DNA from: Chloroflexota bacterium
Lineage (GTDB): Bacteria > Chloroflexota > Anaerolineae > Anaerolineales > Villigracilaceae
Reading direction: 5' to 3'
DNA: 37,021 nucleotides
Assembly: GCA_013388685.1 (NCBI GenBank)
Contig: JACAET010000021.1
Span: 1 to 37,021, forward strand
The stretch's first letter is position 1, and every line of letters begins with the position of its first letter. The notes below the pieces were generated by a model that was not told the DNA's origin, ran no database searches, and saw only the letters and a list, made by a program, of their open reading frames with translations. A program made the translations under genes and the position numbers. This document shows, in pieces, positions 1-6,968 of the stretch.

Positions 1-600
1 GATAGCGACGAAGCCTTTGTGCGCCTGCTCGAACAAATCCGCGTGGAAATTCAATACGCCGTCGAGCGTGTGATGACCGCCGAACCCGACTATATGGTGA
101 TGGGCATGAGCGCCGAAACGTTTTGGGACGGTGTGGAAGGCAACCGCAAATTTACCAGGATGATCTCTGATTGGGCGGGCGGGCTGAAAGTGGCGACGGG
201 CGCCGAAGCCTGCGAACGCGCCCTGAAATTATTCGGCGCAAAGAAAATCGGCGTGGTGACTCCCTACCAACCCATTGGCGATAAGAACGTGACGCGCTTC
301 TTCAGCGATCTCGGCTTCGACGTGACTGCCATCAGGGGCTTTCGCTGTCCCACCGCGATTGCGATTGCCAACGTCTCACAGGATGAACTTCGCAACGCAT
401 TAATCGAAGTCAACAAAGACGCCGATGCGCTGGTGCAGGTGGGAACGAACCTGAGCATGGTCAGTCTCGCCGACGAAGCCGAACGCTGGCTGGGCAAACC
501 TGTCATTGCAATCAACGCGGCAACGTATTGGATGGCGCTGCGCGATAATGGGATTATGGATAAGGTGTATGGGTGCGGGAGTTTGTTGAGGGAGTTTTAA
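1..600 (+). CDS. Asp/Glu racemase / maleate isomerase-like protein (5' truncated)
   Basis: The reading frame is open to the left edge, so the gene begins outside the window; the GTG at 19 is probably internal. About 199 residues are visible, of roughly 240 usual for the maleate isomerase / arylmalonate decarboxylase branch of the Asp/Glu racemase superfamily. Recognisable stretches are MGMSAETFWDG near the start, the second lobe GAKKIGVVTPYQ, and VQVGTNLSM with PVIAINAATYW near the C-terminus. Family enzymes work on small dicarboxylates using one or two active-site cysteines. At the places where those cysteines would sit this protein seems to have Met/Gly and Gly, so the chemistry is uncertain. 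It ends 15 bp from the convergent sulfotransferase gene. Superfamily membership is fairly sure; the substrate is unknown. Confidence 0.7.
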   Translation, partial: DSDEAFVRLLEQIRVEIQYAVERVMTAEPDYMVMGMSAETFWDGVEGNRKFTRMISDWAGGLKVATGAEACERALKLFGAKKIGVVTPYQPIGDKNVTRFFSDLGFDVTAIRGFRCPTAIAIANVSQDELRNALIEVNKDADALVQVGTNLSMVSLADEAERWLGKPVIAINAATYWMALRDNGIMDKVYGCGSLLREF

Positions 601-615
601 TTGCCAGGATGACAC

Positions 616-1815
616 TCAATCTGCCGCGGGGATTTGAGCGCTTTTGGCCTGAGCCCTTTCGTGTTCACGCTTGTCGAAGCCAAAGCGTTCGAAGATGTCG
701 GCGTATAACTCGACGATTTGTTCCCGCGTGAAGCCCATTTCTTCGTACGAGTAGGAATGGTCACTGCGAAAGGTGAGGGTCTCTTTCACGGCTTCGTCCA
801 CGAGGAGTTCGAGTCCGGGTTTGTCGGGGTAGCCGAATTGCTCGTAGAAGGCGCGCAGAACCGCCTCCGGGCGTTGGATCAGGTCGTCGTAGTTGAGAAT
901 CAGGTGTCGGGGGGAGGGATGCGAGTCGAGGTAGCGGAGGGGGGAGCGGTACCAGTGCTGTGTCATGTCCAGGATTTCGTCAATGTAGAGCCAGGTCTCT
1001 TGGGGGTCGGTGAATTGCCTCCTGGCGTAGTTGATCCATGAGATGGTGGAGGGGAGCATGTCGAGCGGGTTGCGGGCAAGGTAGATGATGCGTGCATCAG
1101 GAAAGAATTCGACCAGCGTTTCGATTTTGGGGCTGAAGGCGGGGTTTTTTGCCACGAAGTGTTTTTTGCCGCCGACGGCGTACAAATGCCGCTGAAGCAT
1201 GGATTTGTAGAAGGTCATGATGCGGCGCTTGTGTTCGGGGCTGAGGGCTTCGTCGAAGTGCTGGTAGTTGGGGAACTCGTCCATGAAGGGGAAGAGGAAG
1301 GTGACGAAGTAGCCGTCCCAGATGTGCAGGTGGATGTTTTCGTCCTCTTCGGGCTGGAAGAAGGAAACGGGGTGGATTTTGATTTTGCCGAGCGTGGCGC
1401 GGTCGAAGGCGTAGAGGAGGCGGTGCAGAAAGCCGCCAAGGTATTTTTTGTCGAGGCGGGAGACGAACTGTGTGATTTTCTTTTGTGTGACGGAGGGGGT
1501 CAGGTAGATGTCCCAGGTGGTGAGGCTGGTAAAGGTTCCTGAGTCGCGCGAGAGCAGGCGGTGGAGGAAGGTGGAGCCGCTGCGCAGGTTGCCGAGGATG
1601 AAGAGCGGTTTTTCGATGGGCTGGTTTTTGTAAGCGGGGAAGAGAAGGTCGTCGAGCCAGAAGCAGAGCCAGTGGATGAGTGAGCCGGGAATCCAGACGA
1701 TGTAGAACAGGATCAGAAAGGTGAGACGTTTTTTCGTGAGGCGGGCGGGGGTGTTTTTTGCATCGAAGAAGGAGCGGTAGAAGGTGCGCCAGAACAGGCG
1801 AAAGTTGTAGTGCAT
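616..1815 (-). CDS. PAPS-dependent sulfotransferase family protein
   Basis: A 399-aa protein of the Sulfotransfer_3 type. The 5'-phosphosulfate loop is clear at residues 73-84 (ILGNLRSGSTFL), and the 3'-phosphate motif follows in DARIIYLARNPLDML. A hydrophobic segment at about residues 31-60 precedes the catalytic domain and could anchor it to the inner face of the membrane. Enzymes of this family transfer sulfate from PAPS to hydroxyl groups of sugars, lipids or small molecules; the acceptor cannot be read from sequence. No convincing Shine-Dalgarno precedes the ATG at 1815. The gene lies downstream of the pepA terminator, so it is probably transcribed separately. Confidence 0.8.
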   Translation of the reverse strand: MHYNFRLFWRTFYRSFFDAKNTPARLTKKRLTFLILFYIVWIPGSLIHWLCFWLDDLLFPAYKNQPIEKPLFILGNLRSGSTFLHRLLSRDSGTFTSLTTWDIYLTPSVTQKKITQFVSRLDKKYLGGFLHRLLYAFDRATLGKIKIHPVSFFQPEEDENIHLHIWDGYFVTFLFPFMDEFPNYQHFDEALSPEHKRRIMTFYKSMLQRHLYAVGGKKHFVAKNPAFSPKIETLVEFFPDARIIYLARNPLDMLPSTISWINYARRQFTDPQETWLYIDEILDMTQHWYRSPLRYLDSHPSPRHLILNYDDLIQRPEAVLRAFYEQFGYPDKPGLELLVDEAVKETLTFRSDHSYSYEEMGFTREQIVELYADIFERFGFDKREHERAQAKSAQIPAAD

Positions 1816-1840
1816 GAGGAGGTGGTACCTGCTTTCATGG

Positions 1841-1867
1841 AAAAAGCCCGAGAGGGCTTTCGGTTTT
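1841..1867 (-). terminator. Rho-independent terminator after pepA
   Basis: AAAGCCC (1843-1849) pairs perfectly with GGGCTTT (1854-1860) across a GAGA/TCTC loop. On the minus strand the stem is followed by a short T-rich stretch. It lies between the stop of the aminopeptidase gene and the start of the sulfotransferase gene. Confidence 0.7.
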
Positions 1868-1912
1868 TGCTATTCTATCAGGAATAGTGTCTTTTGGCGG
1901 GTGAAATTTGGT

Positions 1913-3316
1913 TCAAACCAGCTGGCATAAATACTCCACCAGCAATCTCACGCCAAACCCGCTGGCTCCCTTGGGGCAGTAGGGCATTTCCTTGTCCCAG
2001 TCAGAGACGCCGGCGATGTCAATGTGTGCCCAGGGGGTGGCGTCGTTCACGAATTGCTTGAGGAAGGTGGCGCCGATAATGGGGGATGCCTTGGGGACGC
2101 CCGCCGAGTTTTTCATGTCAGCGTCGTCGCTCTTGATCATGTCGAAGTATTCTTCGTCGAGGGGCATGCGCCATAGGCGTTCGTGAGTCGCTTCACCGGC
2201 ATTGAACAGCGCGTGCGCTAGTTCGTCGTGATTGGCGAACAAGCCGGCACGGTTCGAGCCAAGCGCAGTGACGATGCCGCCGGTCAGGGTTGCCAGGTCA
2301 ATCAGGGCGCGCGGGTTGAAGTTCTTTTGCGCGTAAGCAAGGGCGTCACACAATACCAGCCGCCCTTCGGCATCCGTGCTGATGATTTCGACGGTCTTGC
2401 CTGAGAGTGTTTTGAGGATGTCGTTGGGGCGGTAGGCAGCCTGCGAGATCATGTTTTCGGAAGCCGCCAGGATTCCCACCAGCGGCGTTTCGATGTTCAA
2501 TTTTGCGGCGGCGACCATCGTGCCCAACACTGCCATAGCGCCGCATTTGTCGTACTTCATGCCGACCATACCGGATGTGGTTTTGATGGAATATCCGCCG
2601 GTGTCGAAGGTGATGGCTTTGCCAACCAACGCGACGGGCTGCGCTTCACGCTTAACGGACAGCTGGTGCTCCAAAACGATCAGGCGCGACGGGTTGGCGG
2701 ACCCCTGTCCCACCGCGACGATGGCTCCCGCACCCATCTCCGCAAGTTGCTTGTCGTCTAGGACGGTGCATTTCAGCCCAACTTCCTTCGCGAGTTCCTG
2801 GACTTGTTCTGCCAGGGTGATAGGGTTGATGATGTTGGCGGGTTCATGCGCCCAGGCGCGGGTAAGGTTGGTGGCTTCGCAGATGACTGCGGCACGCTCC
2901 AGGGTGGGTCCGAGCGACTCGTCGAGGAAGCAGATGGTGGCAGGGGTTGGTTCGTCTTTTTTGGTTTTGTGCTTGTCGAAGCGGAAGGAGCCGAGGAGCA
3001 CGCCTTCCGCGAGGGCAAAGGCGATGTGAGCAGGGGCAAATTCGAAGTCCACAAAGGAGGCGGGAGCGATGGCGGCTTCGGTCACTTTGTTTTTGGTAAT
3101 CCATTTGGCAAGCGCGCCTCCCGCCCGGCGGAAGGTCTCGAGGGTGACCTTGTTTTTGTTGCCGATGGAGAGGGTGGCAGTCTGGTCGGCGGGGTTAAAA
3201 CGGATGTCGCCGACTTCCCTGCCCGGAGCGCCGGGGCTGATTTCTTCGGGCGCGGCGGTGAGCAAAATCCGGATGCCCCGCTCTTCCTGTGTGGCCGTCA
3301 GTGTGATGTAGGTCAT
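1913..3316 (-). CDS. pepA: Leucyl aminopeptidase (M17 family)
   Basis: A 467-aa cytosolic metallo-aminopeptidase that removes N-terminal residues from peptides. The M17 catalytic block is complete: K233 and D238 in GKAITFDTGG, K245, D256 in KYDKCGA, then D315, E317 and R319 in STDAEGRL. These keep the exact mutual spacing of the E. coli PepA ligands (K270, D275, K282, D293, D352, E354, R356). The first residue of the NTDAEGRL signature is Ser instead of Asn, a mild substitution. The start at 3316 is supported by an AGGAGG ribosome site 6 nt upstream (3320-3326). A terminator of the upstream SRPBCC gene lies just before it, and its own terminator follows at 1841-1867. PepA homologues in E. coli also bind DNA; nothing here tests that. 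Confidence 0.95.
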   Translation of the reverse strand: MTYITLTATQEERGIRILLTAAPEEISPGAPGREVGDIRFNPADQTATLSIGNKNKVTLETFRRAGGALAKWITKNKVTEAAIAPASFVDFEFAPAHIAFALAEGVLLGSFRFDKHKTKKDEPTPATICFLDESLGPTLERAAVICEATNLTRAWAHEPANIINPITLAEQVQELAKEVGLKCTVLDDKQLAEMGAGAIVAVGQGSANPSRLIVLEHQLSVKREAQPVALVGKAITFDTGGYSIKTTSGMVGMKYDKCGAMAVLGTMVAAAKLNIETPLVGILAASENMISQAAYRPNDILKTLSGKTVEIISTDAEGRLVLCDALAYAQKNFNPRALIDLATLTGGIVTALGSNRAGLFANHDELAHALFNAGEATHERLWRMPLDEEYFDMIKSDDADMKNSAGVPKASPIIGATFLKQFVNDATPWAHIDIAGVSDWDKEMPYCPKGASGFGVRLLVEYLCQLV

Positions 3317-3325
3317 TTTGCCTCC

Positions 3326-3361
3326 TGAAAAAATGAAGTGACAGCCTGATGACTGTCACTT
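3326..3361 (-). terminator. Rho-independent terminator after the SRPBCC gene
   Basis: AAGTGACAG (3336-3344) pairs perfectly with CTGTCACTT (3353-3361) over an 8-nt loop; on the minus strand a run of six T follows. The hairpin includes the stop codon of the SRPBCC gene. Confidence 0.8.
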
Positions 3362-3796
3362 GCTTTCGACGAACTTTTTGATGCGTTGGAGCATTTCCTC
3401 GTGGGCGGTGTTTGCCTGCTGAAACGCGTAAGTGAAGAGCAGGTCGGGCGCTTGGAGGGTGATGGTTTCGTGCAGGATGACGCCGTCATCTTTTGGGGTG
3501 ACTTTGGTGAGGTTGGTGACGCGGGTGCCCGGCGACTGATATGCCTCGGTATGGACGGTGTCTTCGGTGACGGCGAGGATGTCGGCGCGGTATTTGATTT
3601 TGAATTTGAAGGGTCCCCACTTGAGGCTGTCGGTGATGAAGTAACGGCGCACGCCGGGCGGGGCATCTGTGGCGCGTTCCACCTTGACGATGAGCGGGTG
3701 GATTTTGTGGTGCTGGCTGTAATCGGCGATGGTGCGGATGACGGTCGCCGCGTCGGCGCGGATGAAGATTTCTTTTTCGAAGGTTCCTTGTCGCAT
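3356..3796 (-). CDS. SRPBCC-fold (START/polyketide-cyclase-like) protein
   Basis: A 146-aa protein with the single-domain SRPBCC pattern: an N-terminal strand FEKEIFIRADAATVIRTIADY, a run of beta strands, and a long C-terminal helix (TAHEEMLQRIKKFVES). Such proteins form a hydrophobic pocket for lipids or other small hydrophobic ligands; the ligand is unknown. The reading frame stays open further upstream, but the ATG at 3796 is preferred because TATAAT ends exactly 6 nt before it and there is no ribosome binding site, as expected for a leaderless message. The gene is followed by its own terminator, so it is probably a single-gene unit. Confidence 0.7.
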   Translation of the reverse strand: MRQGTFEKEIFIRADAATVIRTIADYSQHHKIHPLIVKVERATDAPPGVRRYFITDSLKWGPFKFKIKYRADILAVTEDTVHTEAYQSPGTRVTNLTKVTPKDDGVILHETITLQAPDLLFTYAFQQANTAHEEMLQRIKKFVESK

Positions 3797-3802
3797 GGGG
3801 TG

Positions 3803-3808
3803 ATTATA
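3803..3808 (-). promoter_or_regulatory. -10 box of a probable leaderless promoter (SRPBCC gene)
   Basis: A perfect TATAAT on the minus strand sits 6 nt before the ATG at 3796, so transcription would start at or next to the start codon. No good -35 hexamer is visible at 16-18 nt. Confidence 0.5.
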
Positions 3809-3856
3809 CTTGTGCATTTGTTTGAGGTGGAAGAGTGTTTTGTTAGGTCGAATTTC

Positions 3857-4020
3857 GCCACAGGTAAACACGGATGAACGCTGATTTTGGCGGAAGGTCT
3901 GACTAATTCATCTGTGGGTAAACGAATTGTTCAAAACGCTCTCGAACATTACAGCGCAAAGTCTGAGGCTAGAGAGCGTTTCTTACGCTTTGGCGCAGCG
4001 GACGTTCTCTATACGTCCGC
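3857..4020. repeat. Composite palindromic intergenic repeat, copy 1
   Basis: The stretch starts with a CCACAGGTAAACACGGATGA-type motif, a kind of dispersed intergenic sequence seen in many environmental genomes. It then holds two hairpins: AACGCTCTC (3935-3943) with GAGAGCGTT (3972-3980), and GCGGACGT (3998-4005) with ACGTCCGC (4013-4020). The first hairpin region (about 3934-3990) is an inverted copy of 15,864-15,922, with an exact 18-nt block at 3945-3962. No gene is seen in 3797-4039. Confidence 0.8.
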
Positions 4021-4039
4021 CTAACCTTGCGTTGTGATA

Positions 4040-4597
4040 CTAAGGTGAAACCAGTATCCGAATGTAGATCGGGTCGCCGAAGGGTTGACCGTTCGGGTCG
4101 AATGCCTGCCAGGCGGATTCGTAAGTGCCCTCCTCAAACGGGGCCGTGAAGAGGATTTGGATGACTGCCTGTGTGCCTGCTTTGGCTGGATAGAGCGCGA
4201 TTTCATCGGGGGCGCCGAGGGCGGCTCCGCCCACGCGCCGCAGGCGGTAGTCTGAAGTCCAGTGGCAGGTGCCGCTGTTGGTGACCAGCCATTGTTTGTC
4301 AATTGCCGCGCCAAAGGGAATGAAGGAGTTGTCGGGAATGGTGAGGTCTTCGATGTAGGTGAGGTTATTTGTGCAGTTTGACTGGTCGAGTGTGGGGATG
4401 ATGGTGGGCAGGGGGATGACCTGTACCGGCGGCGATGCAGTGGGGGTGGGGTGGATGATGAGCGTCGGTTGGATGAGGGGGGGAGGGTTGGTCGGCGGGA
4501 TAAAGGGTGTGGGGGTGGAGAGGGGGGAGCAGGCTGAGGCGAAGCAAATGCCCAAGAGGGGAAGCAGGCTCAGGCGGAGGAAGAAGCGGAGGGTCAT
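4040..4597 (-). CDS. Lipoprotein with NBR1-type Ig-like domain
   Basis: A 185-aa predicted lipoprotein. The signal peptide MTLRFFLRLSLLPLLGICFA ends in a lipobox with Cys (SAC). A Pro/Thr-rich linker of about 50 residues follows, and the C-terminal 100 residues match the NBR1 (next-to-BRCA1) Ig-like domain pattern: DLTIPDNSFIPFGAAIDKQW, LVTNSGTCHWTSDY, and a final FGDPIYIRI strand. In bacteria this domain is found on secreted and cell-surface proteins, especially in Chloroflexota, and is probably a carbohydrate- or protein-binding module. The start at 4597 fits the signal peptide; a GTG at 4621 is possible but adds eight residues before it. The gene is downstream of recA with a palindrome between them. 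Confidence 0.75.
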   Translation of the reverse strand: MTLRFFLRLSLLPLLGICFASACSPLSTPTPFIPPTNPPPLIQPTLIIHPTPTASPPVQVIPLPTIIPTLDQSNCTNNLTYIEDLTIPDNSFIPFGAAIDKQWLVTNSGTCHWTSDYRLRRVGGAALGAPDEIALYPAKAGTQAVIQILFTAPFEEGTYESAWQAFDPNGQPFGDPIYIRILVSP

Positions 4598-4614
4598 ATC
4601 TGTATTAAACCACG

Positions 4615-4644
4615 GAGACACGGAGATTTAGAACTCCGTGTCTC
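4615..4644. repeat. Inverted repeat of the CACGGAGACACGGAG type between recA and the Ig-like lipoprotein
   Basis: GAGACACGGAG (4615-4625) and CTCCGTGTCTC (4634-4644) pair perfectly around an 8-nt loop. No T-run follows on the minus strand, so it is a poor terminator. The motif resembles a dispersed intergenic repeat common in environmental bacterial genomes. Confidence 0.7.
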
Positions 4645-4664
4645 TAGAGTTTACAGATCGGTCG

Positions 4665-5768
4665 TTATGCTTCGTCGTCGAGGCTGGCGTCGCCTCCGCC
4701 AATATCCAGCGGGAGGGCGATTTCGCCGCTCATGGCTTTTTGGCGGATGATGGCTTCGATTTCGCTCATCAGGTCGGGGTTTTGACGGAGGTATTCTTTG
4801 GCGTTTTCGCGCCCCTGACCGATGCGGATGTCGCCGTAGGAGAAGAAGGCGCCGCGCTTCTGGATGACCTCGAACTTGGTTGCCAGATCGAGGACATCGC
4901 CTGCCTTTGAGATGCCTTCGTTGAACATGATGTCGAATTCGGCGGTGCGGAAGGGAGGCGCAACTTTGTTTTTGACGACTTTGACGCGGGTGCGGTTGCC
5001 GATGACTTCTTCGCCCATTTTGATTGCCTGAATGCGGCGCACGTCCAGGCGGACGGAGGCGTAGAATTTGAGCGCCTGACCGCCGGTGGTGGTTTCGGGG
5101 TTGCCAAACATGACGCCGATTTTTTGGCGCAGTTGGTTGGTGAAGATGACGGCGGTTTTGGTCTGGTTGATGGCGCCGGAGAGTTTTCGGAGCGCCTGGC
5201 TCATGAGCCTTGCCTGCACGCCCATGGTGGCGTCGCCCATGTCGCCTTCGATTTCAGAGCGGGGAACGAGCGCGGCGACTGAATCGATGACGATGACGTC
5301 AATGCCGCCGGAGCGGACGAGGGTTTCGGTGATTTCGAGCGCTTGTTCGCCGGTGTCGGGCTGAGAGACGAGCAGGTTGTCAATGTCCACGCCGCAGCGC
5401 GCCGCGTAGACCGGGTCGAGGGCGTGTTCCATGTCTATGAAGGCGGCAACGCCTCCCATCTTTTGCGCTTCGGCGATGATGTGCTGGCAGATGGTGGTCT
5501 TGCCGGAGGATTCGGGACCGTAGATTTCGGTGATGCGCCCGCGCGGGACGCCGCCCACGCCCAGGGCAATATCGAGCGAGAGCGAGCCGGTGGGGAAGGT
5601 TTCCGTCTGCATGTGCTGCGCTTCACCCAGGCGCACGATGGAGCCGTCGCCGTAGCGTTTGAGGATGTCGCCTACGGCTTTTTCGAGCACGGCGCGCTTG
5701 GCGCCGTTATCGCTTGTGAAGGATTGTTCTTCTGTTGCGGCGGTTGCTTTTGATTTTCGAGGGGGCAT
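4665..5768 (-). CDS. recA: Recombinase RecA
   Basis: A 367-aa RecA, the ATP-dependent strand-exchange protein of homologous recombination and the co-protease that triggers LexA cleavage in the SOS response. Walker [10 protein letters not shown] is at residues 84-92; the RecA signature [14 protein letters not shown] and the C-terminal [20 protein letters not shown] are intact. A longer frame to 5795 exists, but the ATG at 5768 has GGAGA 6 nt upstream and the usual start of the mature family. Upstream lies a promoter with a palindrome between -35 and -10, the classic position for LexA repression. No recX or lexA is adjacent. Confidence 0.98.
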   Translation of the reverse strand: MPPRKSKATAATEEQSFTSDNGAKRAVLEKAVGDILKRYGDGSIVRLGEAQHMQTETFPTGSLSLDIALGVGGVPRGRITEIYGPESSGKTTICQHIIAEAQKMGGVAAFIDMEHALDPVYAARCGVDIDNLLVSQPDTGEQALEITETLVRSGGIDVIVIDSVAALVPRSEIEGDMGDATMGVQARLMSQALRKLSGAINQTKTAVIFTNQLRQKIGVMFGNPETTTGGQALKFYASVRLDVRRIQAIKMGEEVIGNRTRVKVVKNKVAPPFRTAEFDIMFNEGISKAGDVLDLATKFEVIQKRGAFFSYGDIRIGQGRENAKEYLRQNPDLMSEIEAIIRQKAMSGEIALPLDIGGGDASLDDEA

Positions 5769-5817
5769 GGGGTTTCTCCAAATACTCATCTGCAAGTCAG
5801 TTTCAAGTGTAGGGGGG

Positions 5818-5845
5818 AGTATAGCACAGATGTTCTGTTCGTCAA
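5818..5845 (-). promoter_or_regulatory. recA promoter with candidate LexA (SOS) operator
   Basis: On the minus strand, -35 TTGACG (5840-5845), a 16-nt spacer and -10 TATACT (5818-5823). The spacer contains the palindrome ACAGA-TGT-TCTGT (5826-5838, read on the plus strand). Its position between the two boxes suits a repressor. The same 18-nt sequence (5822-5839) occurs exactly at 32,300-32,317 in the mobile element. That the repressor is LexA is inferred from the gene being recA. Confidence 0.65.
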
Positions 5846-5849
5846 GGTG

Positions 5850-6968
5850 TCAGGGACGCGGCGTGAGGGTGGGGGTGGGCGTCGGTGTAACGGGCAGAAA
5901 GTCCAGGTTGGGTTCGGGCGGCGGGACGACCTGAAAGCCTTTCTTGTCGGTGAAGGTGAAGTACGTCACCTGCCCGGGGAAGATTTCCACCCAAGTTTGG
6001 ATATCCTTTTCCTGGTAATTGAGCGTGAGTTTGTAAATACCCGCCGGCAAGTCGCTCAGGACAAGGTTTTCCTGATAATACGGGTCAGGGTTGACCGCGC
6101 CGAAGGCGTACGTCAACGCTCTACGTAAAGGCACGCCGGAAGGTTCCGGTCTCACTTCGAGCGGGTAAAAGTTCAACAACTCCCCTTTTTCGCCGCTGAT
6201 CCGTCCCACCAATACGCCCCAGCCCTGCGGTGGAGCCGTCCACAGTTCGGGGTTGAAGGTATTGAAGAACGAGTTCTCGCCTAATCTGACTTCAAAATGC
6301 AGGTGCGGACCGGTTGTCGCGCCTGTTTTGCCGACCAAGCCGATCACATCGCCGGTTTCCACGTGTTGCCCGGCGATGGCAATCACCTCGCTCATATGGG
6401 CATAGACTGTGTACAACGTTCGTCCTTTGTAGCCAAACTCGTGTTTAATCACCACCGCCTGACCGTAAGGGTCATTCAAATTATCCGCCGCGCCGGAATA
6501 CAATCCCCAGCCTGCCGAAATGACGGTACCCGGTCCCGCGGCAAGGATGGGCGCGCCTTCCGCCGCGTCAATATCTACCCCGGTATGCACCACGCCTTCG
6601 ATGAAAACGCCGCCGTAACGATACTCGGCAAGGGGCCAATTGACGTTGTCCGCCGCGATGGGTCGGATGAAGTAAAAGTGATCGTATGCCGAAACAGCCC
6701 ACGGTACAGGATAGAGAGGCGGACGCCATCCCGAAACCGGTTCGGCTCCCGGGGTGGGCAGGACGAAGCGGAACGGTTCCACGGTGGGACGCGGCGTCGG
6801 TTCGGATATCATCCCCGCAGCGGACTCCGCCAGAAGCGGAGTTGCTGTTTCTCCGGCAATCACCGCCGTTGGAATTTGATCCGCTCCGCCCTTGGCGGTG
6901 GAGTCTGGCGCACAGGCGGTGAGGAGCAGGATGGATAGGACAAACGGACGGATGAATTTGCCTCTCAT
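5850..6968 (-). CDS. M23 (LytM-type) peptidase lipoprotein
   Basis: A 372-aa lipoprotein with lipobox LLTAC (Cys19), a Pro/Thr-rich linker, a LytM/M23 metallopeptidase domain, and a C-terminal region of about 130 residues ending in a TPTPTPTLTP tail. The zinc site is complete: H128 and D132 in HTGVD, H191 in YAHMS, and H222/H224 in HLHF. M23 enzymes cut peptide cross-bridges of peptidoglycan, or serve as peptidoglycan-binding scaffolds if inactive; this one looks active. Many Chloroflexota are monoderm, which would place it on the outer face of the cytoplasmic membrane. Its ATG overlaps the stop of the beta-propeller gene (ATGA), so the two are probably translated together. Confidence 0.85.
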   Translation of the reverse strand: MRGKFIRPFVLSILLLTACAPDSTAKGGADQIPTAVIAGETATPLLAESAAGMISEPTPRPTVEPFRFVLPTPGAEPVSGWRPPLYPVPWAVSAYDHFYFIRPIAADNVNWPLAEYRYGGVFIEGVVHTGVDIDAAEGAPILAAGPGTVISAGWGLYSGAADNLNDPYGQAVVIKHEFGYKGRTLYTVYAHMSEVIAIAGQHVETGDVIGLVGKTGATTGPHLHFEVRLGENSFFNTFNPELWTAPPQGWGVLVGRISGEKGELLNFYPLEVRPEPSGVPLRRALTYAFGAVNPDPYYQENLVLSDLPAGIYKLTLNYQEKDIQTWVEIFPGQVTYFTFTDKKGFQVVPPPEPNLDFLPVTPTPTPTLTPRP

